A stretch of DNA of 64,000 nucleotides from Holothuria scabra (Eukaryota; Echinodermata; Holothuroidea; Aspidochirotida; Holothuriidae): assembly GCA_037179385.1 (NCBI GenBank), contig CM074184.1, positions 13,596,001-13,660,000 on the forward strand, given 5' to 3'. Shown in pieces: positions 12,206-26,500 of this stretch (its first letter is position 1; each line of letters begins with the position of its first letter). The position numbers and the translations under genes are program-made. The notes under the pieces are model-generated. The model had not been told where the DNA came from. It searched no databases and saw only the letters and a program-made list of their open reading frames with translations.

Positions 12206-13892
12206 CCAGGCCTATTCAAATGAGAAGGGCATGTGTGCTATTTGTATGAGTATGTGTGCATACCTGTGCACCATTTGTTCCCAGAACAATTCTTGTGACA
12301 TGCAAGTAAAAATGAGCTGCCCCAGAAAGAAATGGCTGTTGAGGTTGACAAACATCATCTACGTAATGCGAAAAGAGTCATGGTTGATGTACAACATTTG
12401 GAAGCATTACAGAAAGTTTCAGAAATTATGGGCAAAAGCACAAGCTTTATTATGGTTCTTATATGACCAATAAGCTAACAAGTTCTAAACTCACCTGTAA
12501 TTTGAATATTATTAGCCATTTTCCTTTGCTTTTTGTAGTTTATTGATACATGAGAGGCTTTCAGCTGACCGGTTTAAATCTTAAAACCTGTACCTCAAAA
12601 TGAATGGGCTGATATGACTGTATCACCTTAATTTATTTGGTTTGGGAGTACTGATGAAATACACTGGCACTTTGATGCATATGTTTGCTATGAAAAACAG
12701 TTATAAATAAATGGAAAGTTGCAAATTAAAAATTATTCTTACAGCTTTTTGTTTCATATTTAGTGTTTTTATTTGTACAGTCAAGCAGTCATGTATAATA
12801 TATAATCATAAATCTTGTGAAGTAATCCACGTTGTTCATCATTTTCACAGGCAGGCACAAAGCATATTTATGGAAGGGGAGAGAAGACCGAATGTACATC
12901 ATAACATGAATATATAAAAGTAGGCTTTGGGAATCCCTAGCCCGATGGACAAGTAATAAAAAACGAATTTGTCAAAGCCTGGTTCACTCAAAACAGGTTC
13001 ATTAGGCAACCCCTACCCACAGTAAGTGCCAGGACTGCCTGTGAAGAGTTTCAAGCTTTCCAACACACTTTCCAACCCCAAGGGACAGTAGCTTCAACCC
13101 CAGCAAAGATCACAGATTGGCTAAAACAGCAAATATAAAAGTTTGGTGCACCATGCTCATGTGCACCAACACTTTTGGGGGTCTCTTTTTACATCTAATA
13201 AAAAATCATCACGTTTTTCTGAACAGAGTTGAAAAGCTTTGATTGTTGATGAAACTGCCCTTCCTAGGAACAAAATATATCATTGTGAGACTGAAGGTTG
13301 TTAGATATAGGCTTACCAGCAAAATGGACAAATTTCTCTGTCGGCATGCCCTACCCACACCTGCTTCCAAGGAAACAAAAGATCAACAACATATTATTAA
13401 AGGTATCCAGTGGTGGGTCATCCAGCTAGTTTGTCTGGCTTCATGATCACACACTGGCTTCAATTTATCCGCATAAAATCATGAAAGAATTCACTCCTAG
13501 ATAATTCTGTACTTCCATGACAAAATACACTTGCCTGTCCTACTTACATGCAAGACTCAAGTGATGTGTTCCATACATTGACACACTTTGGGATATATTT
13601 ACATGAAAAAAAGGAACTTCTGTAGATGTACTTTTTTGTGATCTAAAACTTCACCATGGAGTAGTTCTAATAGTAGGAGACATTAAAGACAGCATAATCT
13701 CAAACCTTTAAAAGATTAATTCAAGGAAGCCAGAAACTTATTGAAAACACATAGAGCAGACTAAGGCTATATCATAACTATTATTTTACAAATTATTTTT
13801 AACAATTATGACAATCTTATCACAGACTCCCAAACACTCATCTGTAATCTTTCTCTTCGGGTTAATACTGAAAGAAGACATACAATTACCTG
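12206..13892. other. Non-coding intergenic stretch
   Basis: Lies between the convergent candidate gene on the plus strand and the 3' end of NUBP2 on the minus strand. No exon, RNA gene or clear repeat was recognised. Confidence 0.35.
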
Positions 13893-13898
13893 TTTATT
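13893..13898 (-). promoter_or_regulatory. NUBP2: Candidate polyadenylation signal of NUBP2
   Basis: AATAAA on the minus strand (TTTATT on plus), about 460 nt downstream of the NUBP2 stop codon. It is the first canonical hexamer I saw past the stop. Only position and sequence support it. Confidence 0.35.
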
Positions 13899-14360
13899 TA
13901 CCAGTCTAAATGAGATGACAGTGGTTCAGTGGTCAAATTTAAGTTTGCGCATGGCCTTGAGTGCATACATCTTCAAAACAATATTTAGAAGAATATTCTG
14001 TATGTGAGCTGGATGCTCTTTTGATTCACAGAAGTCCTATGCAAAGGCAGATATACAACCTCATTCCCACTGACTTTCATCTTTCCATGAAAGCCCTGAG
14101 TCAATGGCAAAAGGATCCCTTACCCAACCCTTCCATCCACACATATCTTTTTAACACAATTCTCTGAGATCTCCAGCCCCATTCACCCCATGCTCCAACA
14201 CCACAAACTGCGCTCTTCCCTCTGTCTCCATGTTGCCACTACTGATACAGATGATAGCAAGAATATTGTGGAAGCCACCTGTCCTCATTACTACATTCTG
14301 CAATGCCTGACATAAAATCAACTTCTGTCTGTTGCAAAGCGAATGCTTCTACATTCACTA

Positions 14361-14512
14361 TCATGATGCCGACCCATTGATTGTCGTCCTTTGATGGAGT
14401 AATTCTGCAATCTTACATAAAACCTGAGATGATGGTGAAGATGGGAATGCATCCACATAACTTTGTCCCTGTTCCAGGCACTGTGCCAGCTGAGGATCTA
14501 GGGGTACACAAC
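14361..14512 (-). CDS. NUBP2: NUBP2 exon 8 (residues 221-270 and stop)
   Basis: Acceptor TTGTTTACAG. Encodes [20 protein letters not shown], a linker, then KIAELLHQR and a short tail ending NGSAS before the stop at 14361-14363. The GxVPLDP motif is conserved in the family. Confidence 0.95.
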
Positions 14513-17500
14513 CTGTAAACAAAAGTAGGATCAACAAATTGTAAAATTGCAAATCTTTTCCAGCAAGAATCTGTCATGATGTTTCAAAAGTACCTAAATA
14601 TATTTCTGTGTATTGAATATCGATCATGATCGCATCTTGCTTTAATTGGTTAAGTATGACTGGCATGTAATATACATGCTTCTTATAAACCATTGGATGA
14701 GTATCCCTACCTTTCACAGCAGGTGTATTACATAGTAACAGGAGGAGAAACAAAAAGACTGAGCTGTTCCTTAAATATCATTTTGAAAGTCATTCCCCCC
14801 CTTCTTTCTTTTCTTTTTTATATTTCTTTTTTCTCTGGTATTTCTTTCTTTGATAGTTTGATAACCAGAAAGCCATAAGGCTTAATGATTCCTTGCCGAA
14901 AAGGGGTGCTTTGTTGTCCTTTGACCTCCACCAAAAACAACAGGGTTCTTCCTCTCAACATGGCAAATCTATATACCCAAATAGGAAAAGTGTCGGTCAT
15001 TCCTCTTTCAAGATATCGCGATTACAATGTTATTGGTCTTTGATCTCTGGTGACCTCAAATGACCTTTGACCTCTACCAAAAACAATAGGGTTCTTCCTC
15101 TCAACATGGCAAATCTATATACCCCAATATGAAAAGGGTCGGTCATTCCTACCTCAAGATATCGCAATTAGAAGGTTTTCCGTCTTTGATCTCTGGTGAC
15201 CTCAAATGACCTTTGACCTCTACCAAAAACAATAGGGTTCTTCCTCTCAACATGGCAAATCTATATACCCAAATATGAAAAGTGCGGTCATTCCTAACTC
15301 AAGATATCGCGATTACAAGGAGCGTCACATACACACATACACACACACATGTACACACACACACACACATACACACAACATCACCATCGCATAGATTCCT
15401 TGCCTGCCTTTGGCAAGGAATACAAAATTATAGAAAAAGTAAGTTTGCATTGAGAAAACTGGATATAGACTAAGTATCTAAATGTTAACCACTTTGATAA
15501 AATGTTGGATGTACTTTTGTATTTCCTCTGTTAGGGGGAATACTATACTTTTGATTAAAAGTTTTGTTTGTACCATATTAAGGAAAAGAAATAGCAAACA
15601 TGTGACTGAAAGTTCCACTAAACTTGTTCATACCATAACTCTGAACCTTCCTACAAATTTTAAGGGACTTTCCCAGGAAACAAATTCCAATGACTTCAAA
15701 CAATGAAGAATAATTTTCCCTGATTTTTCAAAGAAGTGTAATTTTTCCTTGAGTGAATAAATGGGCATCATGGGAAATCTGTTATGTCACTGTCAACAGT
15801 GCAATAAGTTTATTGTATTAATTTTTCTATGACATTGACACCCAGCTGTAGGGAATATTTTGGACCTTGTTTGTTTACCCTTCACATAGTGAAGGAATAT
15901 GCTGGACTTACAGGAAAAATATTCAACCACATTCCAACATTACCAAATTACATGAACAAACAGATCATTCAACTACAGAAAACATAAGAAATCTGGGGGA
16001 TTGTGCCCACTTTACTAACACTTAGCATGACTTTTGGACAAAAATAACCAAAATACTCTAGCACTACAGGGTTTATAGGATATGAGCTGAATTTTCTTCA
16101 TCTTAAGACTAGTGGCTCTGAAATGATAAGTCAGCTTTAAAGGGACAGTGTCGAGGCTTGGCAACTTAGGGCAATTGACTTTTTGTTATGTATGAAGGAA
16201 CACACACAGTCTCCTGCCAGATTATGAAGCGGTTGATCTTATTGACCCTGTAGGGCACTAGTGATAGATGTTTATATCACCACCCCTCCACAAACAAACT
16301 GTTACCCATATTCTCTTTACCAAAGCCAGTTGTATGAGCCTCATACAAAGATAATTTTAAAAACCAAGACCTTGCCCTTGATGGCATTCATTGTAGACAA
16401 TTTATTTTCATCTGAATCCCTTAGCCCTAGTTTCTTTTACCAGCATGGGATAGCCTTGCCAAGCGTTTGTGTTGCGTTCAAAACAAGACAAGACTCTTTG
16501 AAATGTAGCAAATATAACATACTCACCTAAGAATGGTATCTGAAATTCCCTGGCCAGTGCTTCACCTCCTCCCTTTGAAAATACATTCCAACATTCCTGA
16601 GAAAAGAATTAGACTATTGAATAGACTAGTGCTACATTGAAAACACTTCAACAGTGAAAAGCTTTTTAAAAGTGAATGATATTCCAACTGAAGGTGAATT
16701 CACATAGGTTTTAAGATTGCCCTATTTTTAATATCAGTCTGTAAACGTAATTACACCGAATTCATCCTACAAATGACACTTGATCTGTGTGCTCTTCAGT
16801 AAATGAAAGTAGTGATGAATAAGAGACAGAAATAAAAATGCATTTAAATCTACCAAGCAGAAACATTCCATTTCAGGTCAGAACTAACGAGAAGAATGAT
16901 GAAATATGGGTCGAAATAAAGGTATTGATTATTTCTGCACACATTGCACCTTGTCAATGAAAAGTAATAAAAGTTGGATTTATGCATTGTCTGCATAAAT
17001 AAGTACAGTATAATTTTTGAAATCTCACACTTAGTTCTACAGGTGTAAAATAAAACCTTTCCAATTTCAAGGAAGATGGAATCACCATATTTTAAATTTG
17101 TGTATCAGTAAGACTGTCTTACATTCATGTTTCATCATGCATGTGACTATATTTTCACAATCAAATTATTGGATTCATTCAGAGTTGAACACTTTGCAAT
17201 ATTCACAGTGACATCATATGGGACAGATAGTGTACATATGGGGCAGACAAAGTACTGAACAGAGGTAATAAAATCCCAGGGGCGAGGTGCAAAATATATG
17301 ATTGTAGGGGGATAATGGACAAAAAAGAAAAAAAATATGACTTTCCTTTACAATTATTCAAAACCTAAACTAAAAGTAACTTTTCTTGACATAACTATAA
17401 AAAAGAGACTTAACTATTTCAAATTATCACTGTGAAATGAAAAATCAAATATATGCATCTATTAATCAGAGTCCTACTGTATGTATGTCCACATCTCACA

Positions 17501-20500
17501 GAGATTGCCAGCTGAAACAATTACATGAAATTGAAGGAATAATCCACAAGTATAATATACCATTAAGTTTGGAGAATGAGGTAGATAAACAGGTCATACA
17601 TGAGCACCTCTTTTAGATTCTCCAGGTGTACTACAATCACACTTCTTTGGAAATTGCAAATGAGTTGTTTTATTAAACTGTATAAACACACACTCTTTAT
17701 GTAGGTTTGCAAAATACAGTACTGTATCACATTCCTCACAATAATTTGAGGCAAGTGAAAGTGTGTGAAAACACCCCTCAAAATTTTAAGGCCTAGATTG
17801 CAATCTATTGTAGATACTAAAGCAGCCAGTTCGTGATTTCATGTGGGGGTTTCTTCTGGTTTCACAAGTGTGGTGCTTCATCATTGTAAAATGTTGCTCC
17901 TACTATGCGACACAATTTGCTTATGCTAACCAGTTTTAAGAGCAAGGTTCCACACTATGAGACTAGTAGTAGATCTAAGGAGTGATTGCCCCCAAATTCT
18001 GACATTTAATTTACTCCTGATCTGTTTTGTTGAGGAGACAAGGGAACCTTCTCCACACTTTGATCAACTGATCATCACTGGCTTCATTCAAGAAGTCCAC
18101 CAATGTTATCAGTTGTATGTTTACAGTAAGTTTCATGTGACCAAATTTGTTTAGACTTATGACACCAGGTTCAGCAACTGCTTAATCGTGACTTGTTGCA
18201 AAAACATCCGCCAGTGTTGTAACAAGTCACGACTCAAGTCACTTCCTCTCAAAACGATAGTGACTCGAAAGAATTCAGGTGTAATTTCCCCATTGAAATA
18301 GTACAGTGACTCAAGTCAATGACTCGACTCGCGCCACTTAAAAGTTTGAAACTGGTGACTCGAGTCACTAATCTAGTGACTCCATTACAACACTGACTTA
18401 CACTTGCACCTGAATACCTGAATAATCTTGTTGCAAGAAGTTGCCTCACATGAAGTCACATAGTGTGGAAGGGACTGAAAACGCCTATCTGACAAAACTT
18501 TAACAGAGTTGTTCCCTTGAAACCTGGAAAAACATTGACATTTTTAAGCAAAATGAATTATACCATACTCTCCCTGTTTTTGCAAGGTATCCATATATGT
18601 CCAACAAAATTCACATCCTCCCCCCCCCCCCCATGGATTCTATGAAAATAAAGGATGACCATTTCTCTGCTTAATTATTGCAGCATATCAGCTCTACTGA
18701 TTGCCTCACATTAATAGCATGTAGCTGACTGTACAGTACATAGTAAATTAAATATGTAACGCATTCACAGTATAGTATGCCACTCCTTAGCTCACAGCCT
18801 CAACTGATTGCACTTACCTAGACCTAGAAGCTGAGCCTATAAATACATCATCCTCCCAGATCATATTAAAAGTTGTCCATCAATTCAAAAATAATACTGA
18901 TGTATGTGTGTGCACAAGTCTATCTATACACAATTAATGAGACCTATCAATTGCTGTGATACAGATTGTCACATTATGCACTGAGAAATGAGAGATGTCT
19001 GCAATCAGGAATGAATCGGCCACTAGATGTGTAAGCAGCAAGAGTGTGAAATAAAAATCACAGTACATCATCACTCTTGATCAAATAGTGGTATGCAATA
19101 AATAACATTACGTTGTTACTCTTGCATGCCTCAATACAGTGGTACATGAAAAACACTTGAAGTCAAAAGTATCTACAACAAAACTTGAACGATTTCTGTT
19201 ATTAATTTAAAACAATTACTAATCATTTTAAACCTGCATAGTTCAAGTGACATTTTAAATACAAACAAAATTGTCTCTCATTTTGCCATACATGAACTAT
19301 TACAGTTTTCTTGGTTTTACAATTTTTACGCTTTAATTGATACAATGTCAGCATTCTTCCCTATTTATGTTTAGCTAAGTGACACACTATCAGAATTCTC
19401 TCTTTAATTTACTTAATTTTCTGGGGTAATACCCAGCCCATTAATCACAACTAGACAGTCTCTTTTCAAGATAATTCAGAAGAGATACTGTACAGTCAGG
19501 GTAACTATGTTGATGCAAAAACAAGACATTGATGGATGTCATGTAAACATGTAGCTTGCAATACAAGTACACAGACCATTAAATTGTGTTTACAGCTAAT
19601 ATTGTTGCACCAATCCAAAGATAATATCTCAGATGGAAAGTTAAAGTGCGCATAAAACTTAAGGAGGGGTGATATATGGAGCACTGCAAAAGCCATGAGT
19701 TTACTATGTTGCCAAGGGGATAAAATGAATTCTGAACTAAATCGAAATATATGTTAATAATGTATAAACCATAGAAACTGTTTCCATCAAGCTATTACAT
19801 GCTTTTTCATCCTTTACACGAGCATGCATGACTAAAGTTTGAATGATACTTTAATAAAGGAAAAATAAAGAAAAAGAGCCCATATATCTAAATTTGCTCT
19901 CAAAACGATCTATATAACCTGCTTGTTAATTGGCTTATACTAGTGGTCTAGTGGCTATCAATAGAAGGGTCCAATATCATATACATGTTGCACTCACAGA
20001 TTTTTTAAGGATCTAGAGACTGTGAAAGGAATAATAATTTTGTATGATTGCATAGAAATTACTGGTGATATGCAAAATATTCCACAGGACACTGAGTATA
20101 ATGATGTGGTATACTCACAGAACAATGAGGACAGACAAAACCACTCATGTTTTCAATGACACCCAAAACTGGAAGTTTGGTCTTTTTACAGAATGTTAAC
20201 TCTCTCCTTACATCACCTACTGCAACAGCCTGATAACAGAAAAGAAAAAATTAGGTCTATCTCAACACCACAATTAAAAGAAATTGATCTTGATAACAGG
20301 TATTAAATGATGTTAAATTACAAGTTTTAGGGGAAAACTAGTGGTAAGGCATGAATAGCAACAACCAATGTGGGAGGAACTTGTAAAGACTTGTAAAGTA
20401 AAAGCTGTTCATTAGTACCATCAGCACCTATGTGGGGGGAACTTGTAAAGAATTGTGAAAGCTGTTCAGTTAATATCACTTCATGTGGTTACTTCACCAC

Positions 20501-23500
20501 CAACATTACATTTAAGTTTTGAATCGCTAGGTTCAATTCACAGGATCACTCAACTGTATACTGCACCTGCTGTTTAAAGGCAGTCAACTCTCACCCAAAA
20601 CTACAATTTTTGTAGCAGTGCACAGAAATTTTCAATTGGCACAGCTTTTTGATTGACAATAGATTTCATCAAATTTGCCTTTCATTACATGTCCATAGGT
20701 CTTGTAAGCAGGGGCATTATCAGTCCTAACCATCCGGGAGGGGGAATTCTTAAGAAGTTTCCCAATTTTGTACCAGTTTTCCCTTCTTCCTCTCTTTCCT
20801 GCCCCTCTTCCCTCCCAATTTTTTTGCCCCTTCCTGTTTTTTGGGTCCAGGGAGGGAGGGCAAGCTGTCTCCTGGCCACCCAGCTAGGTCTCAGGGGAAG
20901 GGGGTTGTCAAAGTATACCACACTGAGGATCAGTCGTATACAACTTTAACTGTGACAGCAAATGGACGAATTCAACCATTTGAGAGTAAAAAAAATCAAC
21001 TTACAACAAGCACTGGAATTTCACCAGCAGAGCTGTATGTGATATGCTGCTTCAAGTTAACTTGATAACAGTAAGTATGTATGTAATCTATTACACATCT
21101 CAAGAGCAACATGTAGCAACCGAGTAAAAATTTCACCAGTTTGAGAACAATTATTTCCTTCTTACACAACAAAAAGTTTGCTTAGGGCATTATTTTCATA
21201 AAATGGTGTCAAATTTACAAATAATATTGACATCTGACCCCACTCAGAAAATCCAGCTGACTTTGTCCAGCCAACAAAGTCGGCTTGTTACTCGCTAGGA
21301 CTGAAGCACCCTTCGGAAGATTTACAAGGAAGTTGCATACTCTTCAAAAATATTACAAGAACATGAAATTTTGCTCTACTTTGGATGAACTGTAATTAAG
21401 ATTGTCAGCAAAAGTGGGATACCCATTGGAACACAAACATCCTACATTTAATAATGCCATAGAGTCAGCCATTTAGTTCGAACAAAATGTGTAATTCTGC
21501 CAGAAGGTGAAAATAACTATTAGAGACAGCCAAAAATGACACAACCACAAAGACAGCACATATGCAGAGTAGATTGTATAAGGTGAGGGCAGTCTAACTT
21601 GAAGTTTCTAAAAGGCCTCATCCTCTCATCCCAAACTACAGTTTTTGTAGTAGTCCATAGAAATTTTCAATTGGCACAGAGTGTTTTAAACACACATTGG
21701 GGTCTTGTATACTGGCCCTGAAGCAATAAACTGAGCTTGTGTCTGGATGCAGATGAATTTTAGACAGTTGTGTAAGGGGCTTATTGTAAAGCAAGTAGGT
21801 TAGGAGGATTGGAATTGTTTGGTGTGAGAGGATTGGGCCTTTAAATTGTGAAAGAAACTAAATATAACTTACCTGAGGAGTAGTTACAAGGACAGCTCCA
21901 TCAGGATTATATTCTTGCAAACATTCTACAACTGTTATGTGCTCATCTGATGTACCTTTTAAAAAAGATTTAGTAAATAATCTTACAATCTAGTATGATG
22001 ATCTACAGTAGAAGAATATACACTTTTCTGATTCCAGGGACAAGAAAACACCATCAGGATCCAATCAATGCAAGGATAAGTACTCAAAAAAGGAAAGAAG
22101 CAGTTTTATATTTCTACAGTCCTAAAAATGAATATTGCTGACCAAATTTATGCCTTTTCCATCTCTTGTGAAATAAAATGTATGAAGGTATTGGTAAAAG
22201 GAAAATTCTACCAGACATTGTAAGTGAAGCAATTGAGAATGCCTGAGATTCCATGAAATTGGATTAACTGAACTATGCCATTTTAATATATGAGACCATT
22301 AGAGGGGTTGCTTAGAAGGACTATAAACCCAAAATACCTTAGAAAAGGCCTTGAAACTGCATTTTGAATATCAGTACCATATAGTTGATTAAAGGATATT
22401 ATCAAAAAGGATTTTAATGTTGCTTCCCTGTTTAGTGTTTATCATGAATAAATTTCTAGAATTTCAATTAGACATAAAAAAATTGAACTTTGTTGAATTT
22501 CAAGAAGAATTTGGCAAAAAGATGATGCTTAAAGGTAGAGAAGGTACATTTTAATATTTTGATTCAATTCATGATATGTGTTACAGTTGTTTTAATGTGT
22601 ACATGGAGTCAGTACATGACATGTGTAAGAGACTCAGTTATGTTAAAATGTAGCATGCACATGACTTAGATGGAGTTTTGCAGCCCAGCTTCTAACCAAT
22701 TGTTTCAGGTCGAGCCCCCACAGCCTTTTTTTTTCTGGTTGAGGCTCACCGGTTTTTAGCATGCACATGAGAATAAGTAGGCCTACACAATGTGCAAGAA
22801 TTGTGTAATAACCTACAATGAAGCATGTGAACAGATAGTTGAAAAGTCCCTTAACTTCCTTTTAGGTGACTAATCAGTCTTCTCTAAGTGTCAGTTTTAT
22901 CTTAAATTAAGGACTGGGATAAGTACAAGATAAAAACTGAAGTCTGAGTATCCACATTACTCTGTCCTTTCTTAAAATGAAAGTGTGCTGAACCATAGTT
23001 GACATTTCTCTCAACATGTAAGTATGATGTAACTTGATATTATCATCACACATACATCCACTGTTTTATCTGTAGAATTCAAAATGAAAACACTGATCAT
23101 GTCCAAATAATTTCATTTCACACAAAAGATATTTTTATATTCATTAACCAGATAGCAGACCTTTTCATCATGCTGCTTGGTAAAGTTTTTACAACAAAGT
23201 GTTTTATTGTTACAGTTTACATTTAACTAGAAAAGTGTTTACACATCTCCAAACCGTTCCTACCAAAACCTCTGTTTTAGTATGATTATCATGTGTAAGC
23301 TCAATGTTTTCTTATCAAGCTACCATGCATGACACAAATGTTGTAAGAAATAATATCTTTCTTACCTGGAGGTGTGTCTATAATAAGATAATCCAGCTCA
23401 CCCCATACCACATCTGACATAAACTGTTTGATCATTGCTGGAAAAAATACAAAGAAATGTATAAAAGAAGTTTCCCAATTTTGAATACATTGACTAAATA

Positions 23501-26500
23501 ATCATGGATAAAAGTAATTTCATCGAAAAAGAAAAAGTCAAAATTGTTTCTAGCTCGAACCTAGAAATGCTGTAAATTTCATTGCAGCTCAGCTCTCTTT
23601 CATCACCTGATGTGTTTGAACATTAATATTTAATTTTGAAATTATCTTTCCAATGATGATTCCCTCCTTAAGGCATAACGGAAGTACATGTTCCATACAG
23701 AAGAATCCAGGGCAGCATGTGATGGGCTGATTTCAGTCGGCCTTACTTGGGGTCTATCACCTTTTAATCTTTCAATTTCCTTGCTGACCTCTATCATCAG
23801 ATGGCTGCACACTAAATTGTGCCTTAATTCCTTCAATTTCACTGAATATGCGGGTTTGAAATTCATGTAGACAATGAATGGAGATGATTTAAGGCAGATG
23901 GACCCCACTAATGGCTGCGTACAGCAACTAAACAATGGGGCTGAACGGATTTGTCTAAAAGGCAAAAATAAATATATAAAATATGTAAGGGAAAAAATGA
24001 TGAAATACTGTACATGAACATGCATTTCACCCCAACATCTTCAACATATATGCAACATTATTTCAATAGCCTGCTGTCCATACCTGCTTATGGATACCTG
24101 TTCATAAATTTGTCATCATTGAAGAAATTGCATATAATTTGTTAATATAAAAGGACGTTCCGCACATGTACATATCCCTGTATAAAAAGTGTGCAGAAAT
24201 GCTAATGCAAAAGAGGATTTTCATCCTACTAATTTTTCCTCTATCAGAGACAACTATTACCCTACTGAGTTGTTTGTTGGTCAAATATGTAGTCTTGCCT
24301 TCTCAGGTCTGCAGTACAGTACTGTCAAATAAATCCACAGCTCCATAAAAATCCAGCAACAAACTATTCCCCTTTCAAACTTTTACAAAGTAGTGATATC
24401 ATGTGAAGACACTCAAGTGAATCTTTCACTCAATGTAGGCTTTCAGTTAACATCTAGCACTGCATATTCAGTACTGAGCTACAGTAACCTATATGCAGTA
24501 CCTTCATCGGCTAGTAAAGGAAATTACTGTAGTTCTGTTGTAGTCTTACCTTGCTTTATGTGTACAGGATCCTTTGTATAGGCCTGTATTTGAAAAAAAC
24601 CTCCCAGAGAAATATGTGTGACTGACCAATCACAGTGGACTTACTGATGAGTCACTTTCTGATTATTTCAGCAAATTGACAAACAACTCCATCCATTGAA
24701 AACTCCATCATGTGACAGAGCAGAGAAGCTGCGCCAGGGCCACACGCAACTGCATTTAAAAATCTAATTAGGTCCAAATTGTTCACTTTAGAATTTGTCA
24801 AAAGTATCTACGTCCATTTCACACACTACTGGGGCGCTTTCAGCTTCTCAGCATGCAGATCCTCAGGAAGCTGGCCCGCAACTTTAAGGATTTGGGGCTG
24901 TCATTGCATGCAAAAATCAGTGTAAGTGTGCAGGTTACGTGTTGATTGCATACAAGTTGCAAACTTTTATGTGCCATTTGCATGTAAGGTTGTATGTTTG
25001 CTCTGGGTACATAAGCTGCGCACAACTGAGGCACTGAAATTTGTAGAGGGGATGGTCAACTTTTCGAAAACAGCTTCCCCCTAAGTACAGAATTAGAGAA
25101 ATATATATCTTCCGATGAATAATTTGAAATTCATTGAAAGAATGGTCATACCACTGGTCACTTCTGTTAAGAATTTTAATCATTGATTCCCGTCAAGTAA
25201 GTATTAAGATCTTTTTAAACTCTCTCATCTCATTCAGCCAAAAGTTTAGCACTTCCTTTGATTCAAATAATAAATCTGAATCTCCAAAAAGAGTTGCAGA
25301 AGACTACAGAGAGTGGAAATATTTAACACACAATTGTGTGAGCTTATAACTGAGAACAGACTTTGCAATTGATCACTGACTCCTATGTCCTTAAGGTATG
25401 TAGGAGATGTAATAACTCCTTTAAGACTGGATTGGCAGAGCAATTTATTCCTGAGGTTGCACAGTTGCATTGTCAGTGTTCCAGCTTTCTTTTACTTTAT
25501 CCTTTCGCTTGCCATAAAAATTTCAGCGGAATTTCCTTACACAGTAAATCTTTGACTAATGCATCTTCAGACAAACAAGCTGACTGGCTGCATGGATTGA
25601 TTTTGCAAAATTTGTTTAAGACTCATAATTGCTGAGACTTAAATGACATTGTTCAAATTTTGTGTCCTAGTAATTGGACTTATTAAAATCTTGAAAGGCC
25701 CTTTAAGAAATATTGTTATACCTTAAAAATTCTGTTTTAGATTACTTTTTCCCTCAAAATGCCACATGAATACTACCACAGTAAAAGTAAGAATGTACAG
25801 CAGTTGAATGTTTTTGTTGTTTCCTACAACTTATTTATCAATGCATAGACCAAGCTGATTAATATGCTTCTTTGTTCTGTTCTAGAACATTCTGTTTTTC
25901 ATGCAAATATTGTAATTGGTTTAGGCATTCCCTCATTGCCCCCATACAGTAATTAGTAATTGCCTTTATGCACCTCAATAAATACACAAGCAATGCCTTC
26001 AAACAGAGAGCTGCGTGGCTTTGCCATTCCCGTCATTCAAACATTATTTTAATTTTAGATTTGCCTTTGCCTTTTACCTCTTGTTATTTACTTGTTTTTG
26101 TATGATCTCTATAAATTTTGTTTCACTAAATTGTACCTGAAGATTTTGGGGATGATCTGATTTGACTAAGTCCTATACTCTTTTCAGCAACATTTACACA
26201 CATCACAGACAGATAGACAGACAGGCAGACAACATGATCCTCAAGGCTGTGAATACATAATTTTAATCCCAACATTACAGCTGTAAAGTTTGATGTCTTC
26301 ACACTTTACATGACCAATACATGATTATAATTAGAATAACTAACCATTCTTCTTTGGACCTCTCCAGACAATGGGATCATCTCTTTTGTTCAGAAGGAAT
26401 GCAATAGACATGACAGCCAGTGACTGACTTGCATCTGGATAAACTGGCACCCATCTGAAAAGAGAACAGAAACTCTTTACAATGACATTCAAAGCTTCCA

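Noticed and set aside
23642..24025. 127-codon minus-strand frame in NUBP2 intron 3
   Set aside because: No protein-family motif, no convincing splice sites, and it lies inside an intron of a complete gene.
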